The position numbers were made by a program, and so were the translations under genes. The notes beneath the pieces are model-generated. The model was not told the origin of the DNA. It worked only from the letters and a program-made list of their open reading frames with translations, and made no database searches. From contig JAKDMP010000005.1 of the NCBI GenBank assembly GCA_030452225.1, forward strand, positions 1 to 34,387: DNA of 34,387 bases. Direction: 5' to 3'. The DNA is from Gammaproteobacteria bacterium. GTDB lineage: Bacteria > Pseudomonadota > Gammaproteobacteria > JAKDMP01. Below, in pieces: positions 19,443-26,376 of the stretch. The first letter of the stretch is position 1, and each line of letters starts with the position of its first letter.

Positions 19443-21248
19443 TCATTGCTCAGCGTGATGCTGCGCCGGACCATTGCCCTCCTCCAGGCTCAGATGGTGC
19501 GCGGTGTTGATGAGCCCGACGTGCGAGAATGCCTGCGGAAAATTGCCCAGCAGGCGCTTTTCCCGCGGGTCATATTCTTCTGCCAGAAGACCAACGTCGT
19601 TGCGGATCGCAAGCAGACGATGGAACAGCTCCCGTGCTTCGTCTTTGCGCCCCATGAGCGCCAGATTATCGGCGAGCCAGAACGAGCAGAGAATGAACGC
19701 GCCCTCGCCACCGGCCAGCCCATCGTCGCCTTCCTCCAGCGAATAGCGCATGACGAAGCCGTCGTTCATTAGGTTTTTCTGAATGGCCTCGACGGTGCTT
19801 TTGATGCGCGGATCCTCGGCCGGCAGAAACCCCACCAGCGGCATCAACAGTAAGGCCGCATCGAGTGGCTCGCCGCCGTAGTACTGCACGAACGTATTGC
19901 GCTTCTTGCTAAACCCCTTTTCGCAGACCTCGTCATGGACGGTCTTGCGCAGCGCGCGCCAGTGCGCGGCGTCGCCTTCAAGGCCGAAGTTCTCGATGGC
20001 CTTGACCGCGCGGTCGAACGCCGTCCACGCCATCACCTTGCCATGAGTGAAATCGCGCGGCGGACCGCGCATCTCCCAGATCCCTGAGCCTTCGTCTGGC
20101 CAGTGGACTTCGAGATACTTCAGCAGCTCGAGCTGCAAGAGCCAAGTATCGTCGTCCGGCTGAATGCCGTGCCGCCTCGCGGTGTACAGAGCGTCGATGA
20201 CCTCGCCGTAAATGTCGATCTGGACCTGAGTGTAGGCGCCGTTGCCTATGCGCACCGGGCGGCTGCCCTCATAGCCGCTCAGCCAGTCGAGCTCGAGCTC
20301 GGGCAGCCGGCGCTCGCCGCCGATGCCATACATGATCTGCACTCTTCTCGGATCGCCGGCCACCGCGCGTAGCAGCCATTCACGCCACCGGCGGGCTTTC
20401 TCGTGGTAGCCCGATAGCAATAAGGCCTGCAGGGTAAAGGCCGCATCGCGCAGCCAGGTGTAGCGATAGTCCCAATTGCGGGTGCCGCCGATCAGCTCCG
20501 GCAGCGAGGTGGTCGGCGCGGCCACTATGCCGCCGGTCTCGCTGTCGGTCAGCGCTTTCAGCGTGATCAGCGAGCGCACCACCGGCTCGCGGTACTCGCC
20601 CTGCGTCTTGCAGTGCGCGCTCCAATCGCGCCACCAGCGCTGCGCCTGCTCGAGCGCCGCGCCGGCGTCAAGCACCGCGGGCGCATCGTGCCAGGACAGG
20701 TACCAGTCCAGCACGCAGGGCACGCGCTCACCGGCCGAAATGGTGAACTCGGCCACTGTGGTCTTGTCGCGGCCGTGCAGCTCCAGCGGTGTGTGCAGTT
20801 GTAGCGCATCCGGGCCAGCGATCGCCTGCAGCCCAAAATCCTGGTGGCGCACCCATGGTGCGACTCTGCCGTAGCCGAAGCGGAAGATTATCTCCATTTG
20901 CATAGCCACGCGCCCTTGCCGGCCCTCGACGATGCGCACTACGTCAATGACGTCATTGCCGTCGCGCGGCAGCGGCATGAAATCGATCAGTGCTACCGTG
21001 CCGGAATCCGTCTCGAATAAGGTTTCCAGGATCAAGGTTTCGTCGCGGTAGCGGCGCGTGATCTTCTTGGTTGCTTCTTTAGGCGCAATCAGCCAGCGGC
21101 CATTGTCACGCTCGCCGATCAGTGCGGCGAAACAGGCGTCGGAGTCGAAGCGCGGCAGACACAACCAGTCGATCGAGCCGTCGCGGCCGACCAGCGCGGC
21201 GCTGCGCATGTTGCCGATCAGCGCGTAGTCTTCAATACGTTGGCTCAT
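19443..21248 (-). CDS. glycoside hydrolase family 15 (glucoamylase/trehalase type)
   Basis: A 601-aa GH15 enzyme that removes glucose from alpha-glucans or splits trehalose by inversion. The N-terminal trehalase-like beta domain (DYALIGNMRSAALVGRDGSI) precedes the (alpha/alpha)6 barrel, which has the hallmark RYTWLRDAAFTLQALL. The general-base region is LLAEEYDPREKRLLGNFPQA, with the glutamate pair near residue 557, and the C-terminus is SHVGLINTAHHL. There is no signal peptide, so it acts on internal substrate such as glycogen or trehalose. The track starts at 21299, but the ATG at 21248 is preceded by AAAGGA and begins at the conserved MSQRIEDYALIG. A decayed paralogous tail lies at 12929-13022. 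Confidence 0.92.
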   Translation of the reverse strand: MSQRIEDYALIGNMRSAALVGRDGSIDWLCLPRFDSDACFAALIGERDNGRWLIAPKEATKKITRRYRDETLILETLFETDSGTVALIDFMPLPRDGNDVIDVVRIVEGRQGRVAMQMEIIFRFGYGRVAPWVRHQDFGLQAIAGPDALQLHTPLELHGRDKTTVAEFTISAGERVPCVLDWYLSWHDAPAVLDAGAALEQAQRWWRDWSAHCKTQGEYREPVVRSLITLKALTDSETGGIVAAPTTSLPELIGGTRNWDYRYTWLRDAAFTLQALLLSGYHEKARRWREWLLRAVAGDPRRVQIMYGIGGERRLPELELDWLSGYEGSRPVRIGNGAYTQVQIDIYGEVIDALYTARRHGIQPDDDTWLLQLELLKYLEVHWPDEGSGIWEMRGPPRDFTHGKVMAWTAFDRAVKAIENFGLEGDAAHWRALRKTVHDEVCEKGFSKKRNTFVQYYGGEPLDAALLLMPLVGFLPAEDPRIKSTVEAIQKNLMNDGFVMRYSLEEGDDGLAGGEGAFILCSFWLADNLALMGRKDEARELFHRLLAIRNDVGLLAEEYDPREKRLLGNFPQAFSHVGLINTAHHLSLEEGNGPAQHHAEQ

Positions 21249-21348
21249 TGGTCTTGTCCTTTGTACTTGCGGGACGCGTCGGGCGAAGCGAGGTATCACC
21301 TTTGCGCCGGATGTTGCCAGTCTTCATCCGCGCAAGGTCATTTTCAAG

Positions 21349-21369
21349 CATTGCGTTAGCTGAGCAATG
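21349..21369. promoter_or_regulatory. inverted repeat in the divergent GH15/galM region
   Basis: CATTGC and GCAATG, separated by nine bases centred on TTAGCTGA, form a palindrome in the 281-bp region between the divergently transcribed GH15 and galM genes. Position and symmetry suit a repressor operator serving both genes, but no regulator gene is nearby. A second small hairpin (CAGCCC/GGGCTG) lies at 21395-21411. No confident promoter hexamers were identified. Confidence 0.3.
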
Positions 21370-21529
21370 CAGAGAGTCGGCGGCGCCACGGTCGCAGCCC
21401 AATGAGGGCTGGAACTCCAGGTGGCGGGCACGGTCTAGATTATTCAACCGGCGACCGGGGTTGTCGTAGCGAATGCTGTGACCTTCCCAGAACGGGGAGT
21501 TTACCCAATCGAGCGGCGCTCGGCGGCGA

Positions 21530-22618
21530 ATGTCAACAGGAGATGTTGTGATAAAGGAAACGGCGTCCATAGCCAACGTCTTCGGAGAGACACCCGACGG
21601 GCGCGCCGCGGCCTTGTACGTGCTCCAGAACAAGCACTTGCGCACGCAGATTACAGATTACGGTGGCCGCATCGTCTCGCTGGAGGTCCCGCACCGAGGT
21701 GGTGCGCGTAGGCACGTCGCGTTGGGCTTCGATCGGGTCGCGGATTACGTCAGAGCCGGAAAACCGTTTGGTGCGTTGCTTGGGCGCACTTCGAACCGCA
21801 TCGCCGGCGGGCGTTTCTTGCTGGATGGGCGCAGCTACGATCTCGTGCAGAACGAAGGCGACAATACGCTGCATGGCGGCGGGGTCTTCGGCAACGTGTT
21901 CTGGCTCGTATCCGAAGCAAGCGCCACGCAGCTCGTTCTCACACATGTCAGCCCCGACGGCGATCAGGGCTTTCCTGGCGAGCTCACGGTGCGCGCGGCC
22001 TACCGGCTTGACGGCACGACACTGTGGCTGGAGCTCGAGGCACAAACGAGCAAGCCTACAGTCGTCAGTCTGAGCGCGCATCCCTATTTCAATCTTGGCG
22101 GCCTGCAAGCCGGGAGTGTGCTCGATCATGAGCTCACCATCGCCGCCGAGACTTACCTGCCGACCGATGCCGCACAGATTCCCACGGGCGAGCGCCGTTC
22201 GGTCGCTGGAACGCCGTTCGATTTCCGCAAGCCGATGCCCGCCGCCGCGCGCATCCGTGATCCGGATCCGCAGCTTCTCTATGGCAAGGGCTATGACCAT
22301 TATTTCATTATCGATGCAGCCAAGGGAGGCACGCCAAGTTTCGCCGCACGCGCCAGAGACCCCGCAACCGGATGCACCCTGGATGTTTACACGACACAGC
22401 CCGGTCTGCAGTTCTACACTGGAAACAATCTCGATGCGACCATTGCCGGCCGTGGTGGCATTTACCGTCAATCCGCCGGTTTCGCGTTCGAGCCGCAAGG
22501 TTTTCCCAACGCGCCGAACCAAAAGGAATTCCCAAGCACGATCTTGCGGCCCGGCGAAACCTATCGACACAGCATCGGTTATGCTTTCAGCCTCACCGAG
22601 CCGGAGCCCGGAAGCTAA
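21530..22618 (+). CDS. galM: aldose 1-epimerase (mutarotase)
   Basis: Interconverts alpha and beta anomers of glucose, galactose or related aldoses; 362 aa. Visible family motifs are ITDYGGRIVSLEVP, GRTSNRIAGGRFLLDG, NTLHGG with the first catalytic His, SLSAHPYFNLGG with the second, GYDHYF, and LQFYTGNNLD. The catalytic Glu lies in FEPQGFPNAPNQ. No signal peptide is seen. The ATG at 21530 lacks a clear ribosome site; a GTG at 21548 is preceded by AGGAG at five bases and may be the true start. It is divergent from GH15 and convergent with the GMC gene (2 bp between stops). It would supply the correct anomer to glucokinase or to a sugar dehydrogenase. Confidence 0.92.
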   Translation: MSTGDVVIKETASIANVFGETPDGRAAALYVLQNKHLRTQITDYGGRIVSLEVPHRGGARRHVALGFDRVADYVRAGKPFGALLGRTSNRIAGGRFLLDGRSYDLVQNEGDNTLHGGGVFGNVFWLVSEASATQLVLTHVSPDGDQGFPGELTVRAAYRLDGTTLWLELEAQTSKPTVVSLSAHPYFNLGGLQAGSVLDHELTIAAETYLPTDAAQIPTGERRSVAGTPFDFRKPMPAAARIRDPDPQLLYGKGYDHYFIIDAAKGGTPSFAARARDPATGCTLDVYTTQPGLQFYTGNNLDATIAGRGGIYRQSAGFAFEPQGFPNAPNQKEFPSTILRPGETYRHSIGYAFSLTEPEPGS

Positions 22619-22620
22619 CC

Positions 22621-24267
22621 TCAAAGGCTGCCTTGCGCCGCCATCGCCCGAATTCGATCCGCGGTGCGGCAGGCGATTGCCTGAATAGTGAGCGACGGGT
22701 TGACCCCGCCGACGGTCGGGAACACCGAGCCGTCACAGACCCACAAATTGGGGATATCCCAACTGCGGCAATCGGCATTGACGACGCTGGTGCGTGGATC
22801 GTCGCCCATGCGCGCGGTGCCGTTCAGATGACAGGTGTCGTCACTTTCGGTCCATATGTCGCGCGCACCGACTACCGAGAGGCTTTGCGACATGAAATTC
22901 AGCGCGTGCTTAACCAGTGCCTTATCGTTGTCGCACAGCGAGTAAGTCACCCGCGCGATCGGCAAGCCGTATCGATCCTTCTCGTCGGCCAGTGCTACGC
23001 GGTTGCGTTCCTGCGGCAACACTTCGCCGACGATCTTCAGACCCGCCTGGTGGTTGTACTTTTCCATTGCGCGCAGCAGCGCATCGCCCCACAGCCCGCG
23101 ATTACCCGCGAGGGAGGAAACCCAAGCCCGCGGCAGCGGCCCCTGACTCATGTACGCGTAGCCGCCGAAGAAATCCTTGCCGGTGTCCGTATAGTTCCAG
23201 TGCTCGGTCACGGCCAGCGACGGCGGCCCTTTGTACCAACGAATCTCGTCTTCCATCACACCCCAGGCCGCCTGGTTGGTTTGCGCCATCAGATTTTTGC
23301 CCACCAGACCGGAGCTATTCGCGAGCCCGTCCGGAAACTGCGAATTGGCCGAGCTCAATAATAGCCGCGGCGTTTCGATCGCATAGCCTGCGACGACGAC
23401 GTTACGGGCGCGCTGGAAGCGCCATTGGCCTTCGCGATAGTAGTGCACCCCCGTGACGTAACCGGCGTCGTTGGTTTCGATCCGGCCTGCCATTGCCAGA
23501 TCCCGGATTTCGGCGCCGGCCTTCACCGCGCGTGGAATCCAGGTAATCAGCGCGCTCTGCTTGGCGTTGGTCGAGCATCCACTTACGCAGAAGCCGCGAT
23601 AGACGCAAGGAGGCGAGCGCCCGCGCGGGGCGGAGACCGTGGCGAGCGGCGTCTCCGACCAGGGAATGCCCATTGCTTCACAGCCTTTGGCGAGCACCAG
23701 AGCGGCGGCATTAAGCTCATGCGCGCGGTAGGGGTAGCGCGGCCGCGGTGGCCCCCACGGATAATTCACCGGCCCTGCGATCTTTAGCGCCTGTTCGACT
23801 TCGGTGTAATAGCGCCACATCTCGCGCCAATCGAGCGGCCAATCAGCGCCGTAACCAAGGAGGCTGCGCGACTTGAGCCACTCAGGGCGAAAGCGCAGCG
23901 ACACCATCGCGAAATGCACGGTCGAGCCGCCTATGGCCTTGCCACTGTTGTTGCTGCCGAGCTTGAGCGGATTGTCCCCGTCGCAGATGCGCTCGTCGGT
24001 CCAGAAAAGTTTTTCCTGGTGTGTTTCATCCGAAGCGAATTCCTCGAGCGGGCGCCACCAGGCGCCGGCGTCGAAGCCGACGACCGAGAAGCCCGCCTCC
24101 GCCAGCTTGCAGGCCAGCGTCCCGCCGCCGGCGCCCGTGCCGACGATGGCGAAATCGACTTCGTCATTCTCGCCATATTGGCGCATCGGCATCCAGCCGC
24201 CGACGCGCAGGGGGTCAGGCGCGCGCCCATCCTTGCCGCGTGGGCTGTGCAGCGCCTCATCCAACAC
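22621..24267 (-). CDS. GMC-family FAD dehydrogenase, large subunit of a sugar/aldonate dehydrogenase
   Basis: A 548-aa flavoprotein of the glucose-methanol-choline family. The FAD motif is FAIVGTGAGGGTLACKLAEA, the catalytic His region is HLNGTARMGDDP, and the C-terminal signature is VGGVNPSLTIQAIA. At residues 221, 227 and 231 three cysteines form C-x5-C-x3-C (CVYRGFCVSGC). That spacing matches, from memory, the cysteines holding a [3Fe-4S] cluster in the catalytic subunit of Burkholderia FAD-dependent glucose dehydrogenase. It has no signal peptide. The GTG start at 24267 overlaps the end of the subunit-3-like gene by 11 bp, so the two are co-translated. Likely substrates are glucose, gluconate or another aldose, with quinone or an Fe-S route as acceptor (inference). 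Confidence 0.88.
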   Translation of the reverse strand: MLDEALHSPRGKDGRAPDPLRVGGWMPMRQYGENDEVDFAIVGTGAGGGTLACKLAEAGFSVVGFDAGAWWRPLEEFASDETHQEKLFWTDERICDGDNPLKLGSNNSGKAIGGSTVHFAMVSLRFRPEWLKSRSLLGYGADWPLDWREMWRYYTEVEQALKIAGPVNYPWGPPRPRYPYRAHELNAAALVLAKGCEAMGIPWSETPLATVSAPRGRSPPCVYRGFCVSGCSTNAKQSALITWIPRAVKAGAEIRDLAMAGRIETNDAGYVTGVHYYREGQWRFQRARNVVVAGYAIETPRLLLSSANSQFPDGLANSSGLVGKNLMAQTNQAAWGVMEDEIRWYKGPPSLAVTEHWNYTDTGKDFFGGYAYMSQGPLPRAWVSSLAGNRGLWGDALLRAMEKYNHQAGLKIVGEVLPQERNRVALADEKDRYGLPIARVTYSLCDNDKALVKHALNFMSQSLSVVGARDIWTESDDTCHLNGTARMGDDPRTSVVNADCRSWDIPNLWVCDGSVFPTVGGVNPSLTIQAIACRTADRIRAMAAQGSL

Positions 24268-24898
24268 GTTCGTTGGCCTTGCGTGCCGCAGCCTCGTGGC
24301 CGGGCTTCGCTTCCACCGCTTCCCAGGAATCGCGCCGATTGAAATTCATGCGCACGTAGCCGCGCGGACTCGCCGGGCCGCCGAAACCGATCTCGTTCCA
24401 CGAGCTCGAGTGGGAATAGTAGGCAGCGAGGATGTCATGGGCGAGGCGCTCGCTGAAGAAGGTGTGAGCCGGCATACCATTCCACTCCGGTCCACTCAGT
24501 TCGCCGTTTTGCATGGCTTTCAGCAGCACGTCTTGCTTGACCGCGGCGATGGCGTGGAAAGGCGCGCCATGGCTGGCGCGGGCCGCGGCATCCAGGGCGG
24601 CGAGCCCGCGCTGCCACGCTTGCTGCATCTTCGGCATGCTGGCCTGGCGGTAGCCGTCGCGCTCGTCATTCGTCATCTTGCGGTCGACCAGCGCCGCGAT
24701 CGGAACTGGGGCACGGTCTTTGGGCTGCGGCACGATGCGATCGCAGATTGCGGTCAACGTCTCCCATTCCTGCATAGTGAAAAAACGCGGCTCGTTCGGA
24801 ATCGACAATCGTGCATCGATCACTCGGCGGGTAGGTTCGTTCCACGACGGCGTGGCGCGCTTTGCGAGGACGTCGTAGCCGGGATAGCGCTCAGGCAT
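24257..24898 (-). CDS. gluconate 2-dehydrogenase subunit 3 family protein
   Basis: A 213-aa small subunit that accompanies GMC dehydrogenases such as gluconate 2-dehydrogenase and FAD-dependent glucose dehydrogenase (gamma subunit). The family start FFTMQEWETLTAICDRIVPQ, the VDRKM segment and the C-terminal HPHSSSWNEIGFGGPASPRG-like region (here SHSSSWNEIGFGGPASPRGY) are recognisable. The track begins at 25045, but the ATG at 24898 has AGGA eight bases upstream and overlaps the preceding stop by 8 bp. Known gamma subunits often carry a Tat signal that exports the large subunit; none is visible here, nor any hydrophobic N-terminus, so this complex may stay in the cytoplasm (inference). Confidence 0.85.
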   Translation of the reverse strand: MPERYPGYDVLAKRATPSWNEPTRRVIDARLSIPNEPRFFTMQEWETLTAICDRIVPQPKDRAPVPIAALVDRKMTNDERDGYRQASMPKMQQAWQRGLAALDAAARASHGAPFHAIAAVKQDVLLKAMQNGELSGPEWNGMPAHTFFSERLAHDILAAYYSHSSSWNEIGFGGPASPRGYVRMNFNRRDSWEAVEAKPGHEAAARKANERVG

Positions 24899-25907
24899 CG
24901 GGGTGTTCCTCCAACAACCCGAGCGCGGCGAGTCCAGCGAGCGCAAGGCCGGTAAAGCTCGGCGGCGCGGGGATCGGCGGCCCGTTGAGCACGTTCTGGC
25001 TCCAGTTGCGCCAACCGCCCATGTTGCGCTGGACGCCATAGGCATGGAAGCCGGCGCCCGCGAAGCCGAGGAGCGCCGTGAGGCGCAGCCACCAGCGGGT
25101 GAGGCGGCGCGGCCGGCGCGGGCGACTCAGCGCGGTTTCACCCAGCAGCGCGCCGGCCAGCGGCGGTACAGTTACTGGCGCGAACATGAAGGGGTTGTGA
25201 TAGGCGCCGCGAAAGTGCAGCAATCCCGCCTCGCCAGCCGTCGCGAGTAGGCCGACGCCGCTCAGTGCCGCGAGCGCGCGGCCGGCGGGCAGCCCAAAGA
25301 CCTTTGGTATCTTGTCGGATTCATTGTCGCGCAAGCGCTCCGAATAATAGCCGAGCAATCCGGATAACGCGACAGCCCCCGGCGCACCGAGCGGCGAGCC
25401 ATAGAACAGGTTCTGCCATGAGAAGCCGCCCGGACGCTTGGCGATGTTATAGATATGAAAGCCGGTGCCGGCGATACCCGTCAGCGCCGCCGCCAGGTAG
25501 GTTGCGTCGCGGACTCCATGCGCGATGGGGCGTTTGTCGCGGGTGCCGTGCGCACTCACCGCCAACATCAACGCCGAGACGATCAACGGCGTGTACATAG
25601 CCTTGTTCTGGAACGAGCCGCGGTAATGCTCAACCGCGCTGTCCAATAATGTGGACGTCCCGAGTAAGCCCGCGGCGCGATTTAAACGCCGCGCGGCCTT
25701 GACCTGCGGCGGCTCATCGACCCGCAAGGGGCTGCGCTTCTGACGCGCATGCGTTCTCGCGCCGGCGAGCGTCTCCCGGCCGGTTTGCGGTGTAAAACCC
25801 CGTCGAAGCAACGCAACTCCAAGGCCAAGCGCGATGGCACCAACGGCGCCACCCACTAGTTGACGGGTCGCCGCCGTAGATAGATCCCCAGCGTTGTTCG
25901 CTGCCAT
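24891..25907 (-). CDS. unrecognised polytopic membrane protein with internal duplication
   Basis: A 338-aa integral membrane protein and the first gene of the GMC operon, ending 8 bp inside the next gene. One N-terminal helix (about residues 17-35) is followed by two homologous halves, roughly residues 80-190 and 217-333. Each half has an H(Y/F)RG motif (His94, His231), then N-x-x-M(Y/F)-x-P, then GFHxY (His151, His288), then GG(F/W)...N(L/V)(F/L)xG(S/P)P. Both His-His distances are exactly 57 residues. I do not recognise the family. The operon suggests a membrane anchor or quinone-side electron acceptor for the GMC dehydrogenase; paired histidines could bind heme b, but this is speculation. 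The start is an ATG with weak upstream GGAAA. Confidence 0.75.
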   Translation of the reverse strand: MAANNAGDLSTAATRQLVGGAVGAIALGLGVALLRRGFTPQTGRETLAGARTHARQKRSPLRVDEPPQVKAARRLNRAAGLLGTSTLLDSAVEHYRGSFQNKAMYTPLIVSALMLAVSAHGTRDKRPIAHGVRDATYLAAALTGIAGTGFHIYNIAKRPGGFSWQNLFYGSPLGAPGAVALSGLLGYYSERLRDNESDKIPKVFGLPAGRALAALSGVGLLATAGEAGLLHFRGAYHNPFMFAPVTVPPLAGALLGETALSRPRRPRRLTRWWLRLTALLGFAGAGFHAYGVQRNMGGWRNWSQNVLNGPPIPAPPSFTGLALAGLAALGLLEEHPDA

Positions 25908-26376
25908 AGCAGAGTTTCCATAGCTACCTACTTTGAAACGCGCTTTAAGGCGGGCGCGCCGACTGGTGCGCGAGCTGGATTCAACTGGCGCAGAACGCCT
26001 GTTATCTCGTCTGCCCCGGAACCCGGCTCGGTGGCTTTGACTGGAAAGACCCGATACAGGTGATCGTCATACCTATGCAGTTAGTTCCTAACCTGTGCAC
26101 TTAGTTCCGACGCATTTGCGCAGGCTGCGCTGGGAAAACGAGGCTCGCATTCGGCGAGCAGGCGCTGGCAATTGCATGCAAGCTTCGAAACGCTTGCCGC
26201 GCCGCAAATATCTTTCATGGCTACGTCATTATGAGCGCAATGGGTGCAATGAGCGCAGTGGTTCTCCAGGAACCAATGGCCCGCCTTCTTGTCTGATTCA
26301 TTTGCGCGGCTGACGGCACGACCGACCAGCACGCGGCGCGCGATTCCAAAAAATTCTGTCCTGGAGGCCGGACATC
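25908..26376. other. 469-bp intergenic region between divergent operons
   Basis: This region separates the minus-strand GMC operon from the plus-strand ThDP enzyme gene. I see no convincing gene in it. It holds a pair of 18-bp direct repeats (listed separately) and, near its right end, the CTGGAGG ribosome site of the ThDP enzyme. Promoters for both operons must lie here but none was identified with confidence. Confidence 0.6.
26071..26108. repeat. two 18-bp direct repeats with 20-bp period
   Basis: ACCTATGCAGTTAGTTCC (26071-26088) and ACCTGTGCACTTAGTTCC (26091-26108) match at 16 of 18 positions and are separated by two bases. A 20-bp period is about two helical turns, as expected for tandem protein-binding sites. 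The pair could be an operator or the remaining end of an insertion sequence. Confidence 0.6.

Noticed and set aside
26081-26332. A minus-strand ORF with a Cys/His-rich run (HCAHCTHCAH), suggesting a metal-binding peptide
   Set aside because: The run comes from a simple near-repeat (GCGCAATGGGTGCAATGAGCGCAGTGG); there is no ribosome site and the ORF extends into the 18-bp direct repeats.
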